A DNA stretch of 64,000 bases from Ustulina deusta (lineage: Eukaryota; Ascomycota; Sordariomycetes; Xylariales; Xylariaceae): assembly GCA_023159155.1 (NCBI GenBank), contig JAJNNX010000054.1, positions 1 to 64,000 on the forward strand. Direction: 5' to 3'. The notes below the pieces were generated by a model. The model saw only the letters and a program-made list of their open reading frames with translations, was not told the origin of the DNA and made no database searches. This document shows, one piece after another, positions 1 through 14,348 of this stretch (its first letter is position 1; each line of letters opens with the position of its first letter). Made by a program: the position numbers and the translations under genes.

Positions 1-2640
1 CTTTATATTAAAGTTTTTTTATATATATTTTTATTTATAGTTTTTTATAGTTAAGAATTTTAAAAAACATTTATATTTTAAATAATATTTTAATATTTTA
101 TATAATATTAGTTATTTAATACAAATTAGTTTAAAAGCTATTCTATTATTATTACCTAGATATTTTTTTAGGTTATATAATATATAAATATATTATTTAT
201 AATATATTATATTATATTTTTATTATATATATTAGAATTTTTTTTATTTTTTATTATATAAATCTAGATAACTTTTATATTTAGTAAAGTAAGTAAAAAG
301 TTTTGCTAAAATTAATTTATTATTAAATATTATTTTATATATATTAAAATATTAGCTTTTTATATAAGTCCTTTTTTAAAAAATATAATTTATTAATTAA
401 TATTTTTTTTTTTAGCAAACAAAGCATTTTTTGTTTATATAAACATTTTTTAAAAATAAGTATTTATATAATTTTAGCTAGGGTATTATTTTTAGAAATT
501 ATAAAAGTATTGTTTAGTACTTTTATATTATACGGAGTAGCAATTAGTATAGTTATATTGCTTGTCTATATAGTATATATTTTTTATTTTTGTACGAAAT
601 GTTTGTTTAATAGGTTGCTTTTAATTCGGAGGTATAAATAGAGGTTAGAAAAAAAACCTTTAGACATAAGTTTCTAGAAAATAAATATTGTTTTAAATTC
701 TAGTATACTTTTGTATGCTTATGTAATAGTTGTACTAATATATATTTTTTTAAAATATTTTGTTTTAAATATTCTTTATATTTTTAATAGCTTATTAATT
801 ATAATTTTTAATACTTTATATAAAAAAAAGTTTTTTTTTATTTATATATTTATATAAAAATAATATTAATTTAATTTGTTTAATACTAGTTATAGTTTAT
901 AACTATATTAAAATATAAGTTTATAGTATTATATGTTTTTTTTTATATATAATTAGAATTAATATAATATATATAGTAGTTTTTTATATAATTAGTTAAA
1001 ATAGCTAGAAATATTATATAGAATTATTTTTTTATAATTTTTATTTTGTAGTAAAAGTTAATAAATTATTATATTTTATTATAAAGCAGATTATATAGCT
1101 TTTTAAAATAAAAAACTTTTTTTTTCTAAATCTTCAGAAATATTTAGTATTTTGTTATTAAAATAATTTTATTTTAGATATTATATATAAATAAGATTTA
1201 AATATAAAATATAAATATTTTTATATTTAGTATTATATAAAATATTAGTTAGTTAAAAGTTTATAAAGGGTATTATAAAACTAGGTATTTTATTATATAT
1301 TAAAAGTATAGTATGTTTTCGGTTTATATAATTAGGTTATTAATTAGTATAAAAAATAAGTAATATTTTATAGTTAGAAATATTTTTTAAAAGTATATTT
1401 TTAATGCTTTATTATTATATAGTAATATATTGTTTTAAGTTAAAGGTCTTTTTTAATTTTATATATAGAGATCTTTTTAGGATTATGTTCTAGTTTTAAA
1501 AATAAATATTATAGAACTATTTTATTATATAGGAAAGTTTTTATTATTATAGTTTTAATTAAAGAGTTGCTAATTTGGAATAAGGGACGCTAGTAATATT
1601 TAAGATTATTATATAAAAAATTAAAGTTTATATATTAAAATATATTTGTTTTTTATAAGTTATATAATATAGTTTTTTTTTTAAACGTTCTGCTAGCTTT
1701 TAGTTTAGAATACCTTTTATATAAAATATATTATATATTTTTATAATAATTCTATTATTAATTAATTGTAATATTTATAGTTTAGCTAATTTAATATTTT
1801 TTGTTAGTATTTTAAAAAATTTTTTAATTTATATAAAGTTTAGCTATATTTAGTATATAAGTACGCAGCTTATATATTGATTTTCTTTTTAATTATTATA
1901 TAAAAGTTATATAAAGTATTATTATATATATAAGGGTTAATTGTTTTTTGTATAACAGCTAAAGAAATACTAGTATATTTAGCAATTCTTTTAGCTATAA
2001 ATTTATATAAAAAGTTAATTAAAAATATTAGAAGTTATTTTTTAAAAGCTTTAGTATTTTTATATGTTTGTTTTTAATAGTTTTTATATAATTAGTTATT
2101 ATTTAATATATTTATAAATATAAAAAATAAAAAAATAAAAGTTTAATTATAATACGAACTTTTGCGTAGTTTGTATAATAATGATTAGGAAATAGCATAA
2201 TTATATATTATTAATTATATTTTTGTATAAAAGCTAAGCTAAAGTATGAACAGGTAATTAATTTTTTTTTATTAGCCTACTGCTAAAAGAACTAAAGTAT
2301 AACATAGAATATACGGTCCGTATAATTAAGTTAGGATTTTATTTTTATTTTTGCTAATTTATTTTTTTAGCTAAGAATACTAATTAGTGTTAAGTAGCTA
2401 GGAAATATAATATTATATGTAACAAAAAGTAAAATAAATAACTATATATATTAATCTATTTTTTTAACTATCTATATAAAAATAAGACTTTTATATAAAG
2501 GATTCTTATATAATAAAAGAATTCTGCATATATATAATGCCTATATAATTGGACCAATCAGCTAATTGCTAGTGTTATATAAATAGTTTTGTATGCAGTT
2601 AGCAGTAGTCTTATGTGTAGTCAATACTATTATTACAACA
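1..2640 (+). mobile_element. 3' part of LTR retrotransposon (253-bp LTR family), cut by window edge
   Basis: This segment matches 28,430-31,008 in the same orientation along its whole length, differing mainly by transition-type changes. It ends with a 253-bp LTR at 2388-2640, which starts TGTTAAGTAGC and ends ATTATTACAACA. The 5' part lies outside the window. No reading frame survives, so the superfamily (Copia or Gypsy) cannot be told from the protein. The LTR is recognised by comparison with the four other copies in this window, all 253 bp long. Confidence 0.75.
2388..2640 (+). repeat. 3' LTR of the left-edge retroelement copy
   Basis: A 253-bp LTR bounded by TGTTAAG and ACAACA. It shares with the other copies internal landmarks such as AAATAACTATATATAT, an AAGACTTTTAT block followed by GGATTCTTATA, and AATTGGACCAA. 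It has the same length as the LTRs at 9310, 14349, 23780 and 30756. Confidence 0.75.
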
Positions 2641-4911
2641 ATTTTTATATATATTAATTAGCTAAGCTTAAAAAAAACTAAATCAAATATTTTATATATT
2701 AATAGTTTTATATATTTAAAAGCTTATTTTTATTTTAGTTTAATTATAAATAATTTAATTTTTTTAATAATTAGTTTAAAAAAATGGCAATTTTATTAAT
2801 ATAATAAATAAATATATAAATATAGTTATAAAGCTTAAAAAAACCAAATTAATTTAGTATTTTTAAAATTATTAAAGTTTGAATTTAGGATTGCTTAAAT
2901 TTTAATAGAATTAATTCTAAGTTTTATTTTAGTTTTTATAACTATTTTTAAATAATTAATAATAAATATATTAAAACAAGACTTTTTAATATTTTTTTAA
3001 TATTTAGTTTAATATAAATAATAGATTATTTTTTAATAATAAGTTTAGTACTATTTTTTAGTTTTAAAATAAATTAAAATATAATTTATATAAGCGCTTA
3101 CAAATTTATTTAAAATTAATATAATTTTATTTTTTAAATATATATATTTTTTTTTAATAATTAATTATAAATTTAAGTATAAATAAAATAAAAATAATAT
3201 TTAAGTTTATATTTTATTTAATAAAGTTTATAATTAGTAGTTTATTTATAAATATTTAATATTAGTAAAGTTTTAAAATATATTTTTTATTATTAAATTT
3301 TAGTATTACATTAAATTTTAGTTATAATAATAGTAAAGTTTTAGATTGTTTTTTTAAAAAAAAACTTTTTTAAATATATTAATTAAAAAAACAAAAAGTT
3401 TTATATTAATTTTATATATTTAAAAAAAAAATTTAAAAATAAGGTTAGTTTATTATTAAAAATCTTTTATAATATTATTTAATTTATTTAAATTTATTTT
3501 TTTATAAAATATTAATTGTTTTTAAGTTTTTTTTAAATAATTTAATATTTTTTTTTTAGTTATTATAAACTTAATTATAATAAGCTTTTTTAAAGTTTTT
3601 TTAGTTATTTATTTTTATTTATTTTAATAAAAATAATTTTAAAAGTTTTATATAATTTTTTTAATAGTAGTTTAGGTTTTTTTTTTTAAAAAGTTATTAT
3701 ATAAACTTTTTTTGTTTTAAGTTTAAAATTTTTAAGTTTTTTTTATATTTTTTTAGTTTTATTTATACCTAAAATAATTATTTTATTTTTAAAAAGTTCT
3801 TTTAATATTTAATAGTATTTTTTTAATATTTAATTATATTAATTAATATTTTTTTATAGTTTTAGGTTTATATTTTATTATTTATCATTAAAAAGTTTAA
3901 TAATAATTATTAATAAAAATTAAACTAATAAAAATAAATTATTTAATTAGATTAATTATTATTTTTAAGTTTTTATTAAAATATTTTATTTTATTAATTA
4001 TTTAATACTAATAATAATATTATAACTAAAATTAATAATATAAAATATTTAATTTTTAAATTATTAATTATTAATTTTTATTATATATATTAAATATTTA
4101 TAAACTTTATTAATTATTTTATTTTAATAATTATAAAGTTTTTTAAGTTTTATTAAATAAATTATTTTTATTCTTAATTATTATTTAATTTATTATATAA
4201 ACTTATAATTAATTATTAAAAAAATATAAGCTTTAGTATTATATAAAGCTAAAGTTTTTATTTTAATATTATTAATTTATAATTAAATAAATATTTTAAA
4301 AATAATTTATTTATTTTAGTTATATATTTTAATTAAAATAAATAAAAAAATTAATAAAAAAACTTTTATTAGTTTTATTTGTTTTTTAAGTTAAATAAAT
4401 ACTGGAGCTATTTTTATTATATGTTTTTTTTACTAATTAAATACTTAAAATTTTAAGCTTTTAATTAAAAAAATTAATTAATGTATGTTTTTCTTTTTAT
4501 AATTAAAGCTTATTTTAATTGTTTTAAAATAAATATTTTAAAGCTTTTAAAGTTTATTAATAATTAATAATTAACTTTATTAAAAACTTAATTATTTAAA
4601 TTAGATCTTTATTTAATTAAGGTTATAAGTTTAATTTATTAGTAGTTTTTATAAATTTGTTTAATATTATATATTAATTTAATAATTTTATTAATAAATA
4701 ATTTATAAAAATTTTATATAAAGTTTTTTTTAAGTTTATATAAAAATAGTTCTATAATTTATATTTTTATTACAATTTAATTAATTAATACTTTTAAACT
4801 AAATTATTAAATATAAAAATAAACTTATTAATATTTTTATTACTTTTATATATATAAGCTTAAAATATTTGATAAGTAATAACTACTTAATTAAAATTAT
4901 AATAAACTATT
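2641..4911. repeat. AT-rich non-coding stretch with an inverted partner near 8.1 kb
   Basis: No gene is visible. The part at about 2655-2780 is an inverted, diverged copy of about 8090-8215; the recognisable piece reads TTAGCTAAGCTTAAAAAAAA on one side and its degraded complement on the other. This may be the remains of a DNA transposon or of an inverted pair of older retroelements. The last five bases (CTATT, 4907-4911) are the target duplication of the next element. Confidence 0.4.
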
Positions 4912-6910
4912 TATTAGTAAGCTTTACTTTCGGTAGTATGCACGTATATATAATATATATAAAATAGATCTATAAAAGCGAACACTATACAATATAGTAT
5001 TTTATTTATTTAAAAAAAAAGAAAATTTAAAAAGTATAAGAAATACTAAATATACTTTTTATATAAAGTACAAAAGGTCTACCTAGCCCCTAGCTATATA
5101 GGCCTATATAGGCCTAACTACTTAACTTAACTATTAAAATAGCTAAAATAGCTATATTAAATATTATATATAATTAATTTAGCAATATTATTCTAATATT
5201 AACTATTTTTTTTGTTATATTAATAGGTTAATAATATAAACAAAAAAAACTAAATATAAAAATCTATATAATTAAAATAAATATTCTATATAACAAAAAA
5301 TAAAAATTTACGTTTAGTAAAAACTTAATTTTATTTAATACTAAAACAATAAACTTTCTATATGGCTAGCTTTATAGCTGGCCTTTTTTGTTTAGCCGAA
5401 ACAAATGTTTTATATAAACTAAAACAATTTTTTAACCAAAATTAAAAAAAAAAAGAAATTCCTGCTAAATAAAAGTTTAAAAGTAAATAAGTAGTTAAAA
5501 TAGATTGTTTAATAGTTATAATTTATTATCAAAAAATTAAACAAGTTTATTAATATATAATATTTTTTAAAAAAGTTTATATAATCTGTTTTATTTAATT
5601 ATTTTGATTAATTTTTTTTAAAATTATTAATTAACTTAATTAAAATATTTAGTTATTTATTTATAAAAATTATTATATATTTTTAATACTATTTTATATT
5701 TAAGCTTTTGTTTATTTATATATTTAAATATAATAATTATAAAATATATTATAAATAGTTTTTACTTATTTATTTAATATATTTATTTAAAACAAAAGTT
5801 TATATTAGTTTAGTTATTATAGCATATAGCAGCTAAAAAAAAGTTGTTTGGCTATTTATATAACAAGTTAAAAAAAAACAAAAGTAGGGTTATTCTAGCC
5901 TATATAGGGTTAAAAAAAACAGCTATATAAAAGTATTTAAGTAGTTTTTATATATTATTTATATAAAAAGCTAGAAAAAAGGGGGTTTTTTTTGGTCTGT
6001 CTTATATATAGTTAAAAATAGCTATATAAAAAAAAAGTATTTAAAAGTCTTTTATATATAGGTTAGTTATATAAAAAGTAAAAATTATAAAAAAGCTTAT
6101 AATTAATTCTATAGTCTGGTTTACTAAGCAGAATAATAGGTATAATTATATTATATATAAAAAAAGGTTATATAAAATTAATCTAACTTTTTTTTTTAGT
6201 TCTGCTAAGCGGGATATAATTAGAAATAAACGGTCCGGTTTAAAATAAAAATATAAAGCTTTATATATAAGTTATACAAAAAAAAAAAAAAAATAGTTTT
6301 ATAATTAATTTTAACTTTTTGCTCTACTAAATAAAGTAATATAATTAGTTTAATTTGTTTTTTTTTTTTTTGCTAAGCAGAAAGTCTAAAAATCAAAACA
6401 AAATACTAGTTTAATATAATAGCTTATATAAAAAATTAATTAGAATATGTTCTGCTAAACAAAACATATTTTATTTAACTTTTATATAATATATTGCCCA
6501 TATTTCTTTTACTAGGCAAAAAGTTTTAGAATTATTATATAATAACTAGTATAGCTTTATTTTTTTTGCTTTGCTAATTTATAAATTTGCTAGTTAATTT
6601 ATTAATTAATATTAGTAAGCTTTACTTTAAATAGTATATATATATATATAATATATATAAAACAGATCTATAAAAGCAAACACTATATAATATATTATAT
6701 TATGTTCGGTGCTTTATTTATATAAAAAATTTTTTTTTTCGGAAAGTATAAGAAATGTTAGGTATACTTTTTATACAAAATATAAAGGGTCTACCTAGCC
6801 CCTAGCTATATAGGCTTATATAGGCCTAACTACTTAACTTAGCTACTAAAGTAGCTAAAATAGCTATACTAAATATTATATATAATTAACCTAGCAATAT
6901 TATTCTAACA
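4912..6910 (+). mobile_element. 2.0-kb non-coding LTR element
   Basis: Two direct repeats, 4912-5198 (287 bp) and 6610-6910 (301 bp), bound a 1.4-kb interior. Each begins TATTAGTAAGCTTTACTT (probably TGTTAG before mutation), contains GGTCTACCTAGCCCCTAGCT, and ends TTCTAATA or TTCTAACA. The outer edges are flanked by CTATT at 4907-4911 and 6911-6915, a 5-bp target site duplication. The interior has no open frame. It contains several copies of a short palindrome-like motif around TCTGCTAAGCAGAA, at about 6120, 6200, 6368, 6450 and 6510. Size and lack of coding capacity suggest a non-autonomous TRIM or LARD-like element. Confidence 0.75.
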
Positions 6911-6915
6911 CTATT

Positions 6916-9309
6916 AATAAAACTTAAATTATTTTAATAATATTATTAAATAGTTTTTTAATTAAATAAAAATATATTGTTATAAATTTTTTAATATATT
7001 TTTTTAATTAGTTTATAATATATTAAAATTAGCTATTTCTAGTTTAAAAAGTAGTAATATTTTTGTTTAACTTTTTTGCTAGTTTATAAACTTAGTTATT
7101 AAATAAAGCTTTATTGTTAGTAAACTTACTAGGATTAGTTTTTTATATTTTAGCTTTTTTTATAAAAATAAAGTTTAAAGTATTAAAAAATAAACTAATA
7201 AAATAAAAAATAAATAAAGCAATAAAACTAAAAAGTTTAAAATTAATACTTTTAAATATATTTTTTATTATTAAATCACGGTTATTTTTTAAAAATACTG
7301 AAATAAATATAATAAAAAACTAATAGTTTATTTATTTTTTATTAAAAAAGTTGTGCTAGAACTAACAAAAAGTTATAAGTTTATATAGTTCTAATATTTT
7401 TAATATATTATTTATTTTAGGTTATTTTAGCTCTAGTGTTAATTTTTTGTTTTTTTTTAGATTTTTTTTTAAATATTATTTTATTTAAAATGTTTATAAA
7501 AAAGTTTAATATAAAATCTTTTTTTTTTAAAACTATTTTAATTGTTTAAAAACTAAAAATAGATTTAAAATATTTAAAGTTAAGTTTTTTATAATTTATT
7601 AGTTTTTACATAATATAAAAATTAAAAGTTTTTTTAAAGTTATATTAAAGTTAAGTTTATATTATAAAATATATAATTTTTTATATTAGATATATATTTA
7701 TTAAATATTTATTAATAAATAATTAGTAAGCTTAAAGTAGTATTATAATTAGTTAAGTAAAGTTTTTATAGCTAGTTTATTAATATTATAAATAAAGATT
7801 TTAAGCTTAAAAAAAAAAAAATTTTTAAAGTTTATAAAATAAATAGATATAGATTTTATATATGTAGTTATAAAATTATAAGTTAGTCCGTGCGTAGATT
7901 TTTTATTTTATTGCTATATAGGTCTAAAATCCTTGTAAGTCTTGCTAGGACTATATTAACCGTTATATAAACTATTTCAAAAAAATTAAAAATAATTAAT
8001 ATTTAATGAAAAAAATAATTTTAAATAATTTTAAAAGTACTAAATTAATTTAATTATTTTTTAAGATTTATAATTATATTTATATATTTATTTATTATAT
8101 TAATAAAATAATTATTAAAAAATAAATTTATTTATAATTAAACTAAAATAAAAATAAGTTTTTAAATATATAAAGCTACTAATATATAAAATATTAGTTT
8201 TCGTTTTTTTTAAACCTAGCTAACTAATATAAATAGAAATAAATGTTTTATATAATATAATAAAAAAATTATTTAATAATAATAATAAAATATAACTTAA
8301 AAACTTATAAAATATTTTTTTAAAATAATAATATTAATTAAACAAGTTTATTTAATTTAAAACTATAAATTTTTAATAATAATATAAATTTTAAAATATT
8401 ATTACTTAAAGTTTTTTAGAACTAAATTTTTTATAATAATTAATTTGATAGAGACCTATAAGGGGCTCGAACTAGCAACCTTGAATGGTGGCCTATGCCT
8501 CATGTTAGGACAGGTCTATACTAGGTGGCTTGTGCTCCTATGAGTGGGACCTCGGACATAGATATATTGGACCTTCTAATATTTTGCTACACACCTACTC
8601 TTTCTTAATTTATTATCTTTATTTATATACCTATTAGTCTTTCTATTATAATTATTAAGCTTTATTATATTTTTTAAATAAATAAATCTTATTAATATAA
8701 TAAATCTATTAAACTAACTTTTTATTAAACTTTAATATTATTTTTTAGTACTAATTAAAATAAAAAAATATAATAATTAATATTTTATTAAAAATAATAA
8801 TAAAGCGTTTTATAATAAAAACTAAAAAAACTAAAAAAAAAAAATTAATAATATTAGTTTTTTTTTAATAAAATATTAGGTTTTATATTAATTATAAACT
8901 TTTTCTTTAATATTTTTTAAAACTTTAACCTAATAAATTTAATTAAATAAAAAAACTAGTTATAAAAACTAAAAAATAAAAATAAAAAACTATATATATT
9001 TAAAGTTACTTTAAATAGGATTATTTTTTTTTATATAGCTTTAATTTAAAAAGCTTATATATTTTTAATTATTATATACTAAAATTAATACAAAATAATT
9101 ACAATATTAAAATAAAAATATTATTAGTTTTATTTAAAATATAATTATAAATAATATATATATAATTATTATAACTATAAAAAAATAAAATATTATAAAA
9201 TAAAATTTCTAGCTTTTTTTATTTATTATTTATATTAGTTATAATATAGTAATATATAATAATAAATAATAAAAATATATTATTTAAATAATAAAGTTAT
9301 AAGTATATA
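6916..9309. repeat. AT-rich stretch with a ~190-bp repeat and a GC-richer island
   Basis: No protein gene is visible. About 7770-7966 is repeated directly at about 13,005-13,195; both copies contain GGTTAGTCCGTGC-like (AAGTTAGTCCGTGCGTAGAT) and TTGCTATATAGGTCTAAA blocks. About 8090-8215 is the inverted partner of 2655-2780. At 8450-8590 a short segment has near-normal GC content and a tRNA-like B-box on the minus strand. Confidence 0.45.
8452..8517 (-). other. Possible tRNA-like remnant inside a GC-richer island
   Basis: On the minus strand a 66-nt stretch starts AGACCT and ends AGGTCT, which can pair as an acceptor-like stem. It contains GTTCGAGCC, close to the RNA polymerase III B-box consensus GGTTCGANNCC. 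The A-box is poor and the T-stem does not pair well, so a functional tRNA is unlikely. It could be a degraded tRNA or tRNA-derived SINE that was partly spared mutation. No amino-acid identity is proposed. Confidence 0.25.
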
Positions 9310-9562
9310 TGTTGTAATAATAGTATTAACTACGCACAAAGCTACCGCCGACTATATATAAGACTATTTGTACAACACTAGCAATTAGCTGTTAGTCCAA
9401 TTGTATAGGTAGTATATATATGCAGAATTCTCTTACTATATTAAAATCCTCCGTACCAAAGTCTTACTTTTATATAAATAGTTAAAAAAATAAATTAATA
9501 TATATAATTATTTATTTTATTTTTTTATTACGTACAATATTGTACCCCTTAGTTACCTAATA
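9310..9562 (-). repeat. LTR (253 bp) of the inverted copy
   Basis: Reverse-complement copy of the family LTR. It retains GGAGGATTTTAATATAG-type and AGTCTTACTTTTATATAAAT blocks in complement and ends on the plus strand with AGTTACCTAATA. The plus-strand bases just outside 9310 read ATATA; in element orientation this is TATAT, the same five bases that precede the LTR at 14349. Confidence 0.75.
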
Positions 9563-12500
9563 CTAATTAATATTTTTAGCTAAAAAATATAAATTCGCAA
9601 AAATAAAAACAGAATTCTAACCTAGTTATATAAACTATATATTTTATATTATACTCTAGTTCTTTTAATAGTAAGCTAATCAAAAAAAATTAATTATTTG
9701 TTTATATTTTGGCTTAGCTTTTATATAAAAATACAATTAATAATATATAGTTATACTATTTTTTAATTATTATTATATAAACTATACAAAATTTTATATT
9801 ATAATTAAACTTTTTTATTTTTATTTTTTATATTTATAAATATATTAAATAATAGCTAATTATACAAAAGCTATTAAAAGCAAATATATAAAAATATTAA
9901 AGTTTTTAAAAAATAACCCCTAATATTTTTAATTGATTTTTTATACAAGTTTATAGCTAAAAATATTACTAAATATACTAGTATTTCTTTAATTGCTATA
10001 TAAAAAACAATTAATTTTTATATCATAACTAAAAAGAAAATCAATATATAAGTTATATATTTATATATTAAGTTAGCTAAACTATAAACATTATAATTAA
10101 TTAATAATAAAATTATTATAAAAATATATAATATATTTTATATAAAAAATATTTTAAACTAAAAGCTAGCAAAACGTTTGAAAAAAACTATATTATATAA
10201 CTTATAAAAAACAAATATATTTTAATATATAAACTTTAATTCTTTATATAATAATCTTAAACATTATTAATATTTTTTATTTTAAGTTAGCAATTTTTTA
10301 GTTAAAACTATAATAATAAAAACTTTTTTATATAATAAAATAGTTCTATAATATTTATTTTTAAACCTAAAATATAATGTTAAAAAAACTTTTATATATA
10401 AAATTAAAAAAAACTTTTAACCTAAAACAATATGTTACTATATAATAATAAAGCACTAAAAATATATTTCTAAAAAATATTTTTAATTATAAAACATTAG
10501 TTATTTTTTATATTAATTAATAACCTAGCTATATAAACTAAAAATATACTATATTTTTAATATATAATAAAATACCTAGTCCTATAATATTTTTTATAAA
10601 CTTTTAAATAATTAATATTTTATATTTAACTTTTATTTATATATAATATTTAAAATAGGATTATTTTAGTAGCAAAATATTAAATATTTCTAAAAATTTA
10701 ATAAGAAAAAAACTATTTTAAAAAACCGTACAATTTACTTTATAATAAAATATAATAGTTTATTAAGTTTTATTTTTTAATAAAAATTATAAAAAAATAA
10801 TTCTATATAATATTTCTAACTATTTTAACTAATTATATAAAAAACTACTATATATATTATATTAGTTCTAATTATATATAAAAAAAAACATATAATATTA
10901 TAAACTTATATTTTAATATAGTTATAAATTATAACTAGTATTAAATAAATATTATTTTTAGATAAATATATAAATAAAAAAAAGATTTTTTTTATATAAA
11001 ATCTTAAAAGTTATAATTAATAAATGATTAAAAATATAAAAAATATTTAAAGCAAAATATTTGAAAAAAATATATTTTAATATAACTATTATATAAATAT
11101 ATAAAAATATACTAAAATTTAAAACAATACTTATTTTTTAAAAACTTATGTTTAAAAGTTTTTTTTTTTAATTTTTGTTTATATTTTAAATTAAAAACAA
11201 CCTATTAAAGAAATATTTTATATAAAAAATAAAAAATATTTACTATATAAATAAGCAATATAACTATATTAATTACTACTTTATATAATATAAAAATATT
11301 AGATAATATTTTTATAATTTTTTAAAAATAATACTCTAGCTAAAATTATATAAATATTTATTTCTAAAAAAATGTTTATATAAACAAAAAATGCTTTGTT
11401 TACTAAAAAATAAATTATTAATTAATAAACTATACTTCTTAAAAAAAAACATATATAAAAAGCTAATATTTTAATATATATAAAATAATATTTAATAATA
11501 AACTAATTCTAGCAAAACTTTTTATTTATTTTGCTAAATATAAAAGTTATTTAAACCTATATAATAATAATAAAAAGATTTTTTTTAATATATATAATAA
11601 AAATAAAATATAATATATTATAAATAATATAATTATATATTATATAACTTAAAAAAATATCTAAATAATAATAATAAATTAGTTTTTAAACTAATTTATA
11701 TTAAATAACTAATCTTATATAAAATACTAAAATATTATTTAAAATATAAATGCTTTGAAATTTTTAACTATAAAAAAGCTATAAATAAAAGTTTATATAT
11801 AAAAAAACTTTAATATAAAAATTATATAAACGCTTAAAATAACTAAAATAAATTTTAATAAAAGTTATATAATAATTTTTATTAATATAATAAAAATTAA
11901 TAATAAAATTAGTTATATTATTTTTTATATATTAAATATTTTTATTTTGTTTTTATTTTTATTAAAAAATATAAACTGCTTAAAAGTTTACTTTAATAAT
12001 ATAAAAAATATTATTATATAAAACAACAAAAATATTCCTTTTATTATATATAAATAAACTTACTTTTTTTTAATATTTATTTATATAAAGCAGCTAGCTA
12101 CTTTACTAAAATTAAACTATAATATTTATATAAATATTTTAAATATTTTTATATAAAAAAACTATATAAAATATTAACTTATATAAAATATAAAATTAAA
12201 TCCTTAATTTTAAAAAAAATCAAAAAGTTCTATTATTATTACTAAATATATAATAAAGCTTTATATTGCTTTAAGTTTATAATTAAAAATAACTATAAAT
12301 TTAATTATAAAATAATTATAAATATTATATTAAGTAGCTATTTTTTTAAAATCTATATTTATATAAAATATATAAAAAATATTATATAAATATTAAATTA
12401 ATATTTATTAAAGCATACTAACAAATTAAAAAAATAAAACAAATATATAAACTATTAAAACATATATATAATATTTTTTTTAAAAAAATTAATATATTAA

Positions 12501-13000
12501 TAAATAATAAATTAATTTTATAAATAGGAATTAAAACATTAAACAATATAGTTAGACTAAATAGCTTTATACTATTTTATTTTATTTTTGGAGCATACCT
12601 ATATATTAATAAAATAAAATAAAATTTTTAACCTTTATATAAAAAGTAATAATTATTTAAAACATAATAAAAATATTACACAAAAATTATATAAAAGTTA
12701 AAATTAACCATACAATTAAAAAACAAAATAGACTATTTTTATATAATATATTTATATTTTTTTTATAGTAAAGTTTTAATAAAAAAAATATAAAAAAATA
12801 AAAAAGCTTATATAAAATTAAAATAATTAAAAAATCAAACATAATTATTATTTTAATAAATAAGCTAATATATTTTTACTATATATAAGTTAAACTATAT
12901 TATTATATAAAAAATGCCTAAATTAAAAATATAAAAAATAATAATATATAATTAATATAGCTAATAGTAATATAAAAAAAATATAGCTAGCTAAAAAAAA
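9310..13000 (-). mobile_element. Inverted 3' half of the 253-bp-LTR retrotransposon
   Basis: On the minus strand this segment follows the 3' half of the complete copy (about 27,050-31,008) from end to end. Its LTR lies at 9310-9562 and starts, on the plus strand, TGTTGTAATAATAGTATTAAC. The similarity stops near 13,000, where a different repeat begins. The matching 5' half is not attached but is found in the opposite orientation from 14349. No coding frame survives. Confidence 0.7.
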
Positions 13001-13004
13001 AACC

Positions 13005-14348
13005 TATTATATTTATTAATACTATAGATAAAGACTTTAAACGTAAAAAAAAAAAATCAAAGTTTATAAAAAAAAAATATAGATTCTATATGTATAGCTA
13101 TAAAGTTATAGGTTAGTCCGTGCATAGATTTCTTATTTTATTGCTATATAGGTCTAAAGTTCTTATAAGTTTTGCTAAAACTATACTAATTATTATCTTT
13201 TTTTTTAAAACTAAAAGTTTAAATATAGTTTTAATTTAAAATTATTAATAATATTAGGTTTATATAGTTTTTTTATAGTATACTGCTTTATTATTATTTT
13301 TATAATTATTTATAAATTTATTAATTATTATTATATATATTTATTTTTATAGTTTTATAAAAAATCTAAAAGCTTTTTTATAAATTTTATAAAATTAGTT
13401 AAGTTTAATCAATATATTTTTAAAATTTTAAGTTATATACGAAATATTATTAAAATTATAACTTTTTTAAATAATCTAATATTATAGTTTTTTATATTTT
13501 TTTTATATATTTTTAATTATTTAATTTATTTAATTTTAAATTTTGCTTTATTATTAATATTTTTAATTAAAAATAATAACTAGATTTATTAAAATAAACA
13601 ATTATTATTTATTTTTTATAATTAGTTAATATAAAATAAGTTTTTTATTTTATAAAAATTAAACAAATTAAAAATATAGCTAAATTTTTATTTTTTAAAA
13701 TTTTTAAAAAGTTTAATTAATTAAAAGTTTAATTTAATAGTTAATACTTATATTATAAAACTTTTTTTTTTAAAAAAACTTTATTTTTTATTTTAAAGTT
13801 TACTAAGCATTTTTTTTATTAGTTTATAACTTATATTATTTTTTAAATCTTTTTAATTTAATAGATTAATTTAAATATTTATTATTTAATATTAAAATTT
13901 ATAATAGTTTTATTAATATTTATTATTAAAAAGTTTTATATATTAACTTTTATTATTATTTTTAGTAGTAATATATTAATTAATAAATATTATAAAAAAT
14001 TATGTATAAAGTTTAAAATAAAAACATAAATGTTTTAATTATTTTAATATTTATTAATATAAAAATAAAATTATTAATTTAGTTTTTAATTAGTTAATTT
14101 TATTATCTTTTAAATCTAAAAATAGTAAATATTACTAAAGTAATATTTAATACTTATAAAACTATTAATTATTATGATAAATTTAGAAATAAATAGTTTT
14201 ATATTATATAATATTTATATATTTAATATATTAAAAAATCTATATAGATTTTTATAATATTATATAGCTAGCAATTTTATAATATCTATTTTTTTATTAA
14301 ATAAAATTATAATTAAATAGCTAAATTTGTTTATAAATATTTATATAT
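13005..14348. repeat. AT-rich stretch starting with second copy of the ~190-bp repeat
   Basis: About 13,005-13,195 is a direct copy of about 7770-7966. The remainder (about 13,200-14,348) is AT-rich, has no open frame, and shows no repeat partner that I could recognise. The 190-bp units start near TATTAATACTATAG and end near ACTATATTAAC, roughly inverted relative to each other, so they may be LTRs or solo LTRs of a further element. Confidence 0.4.
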
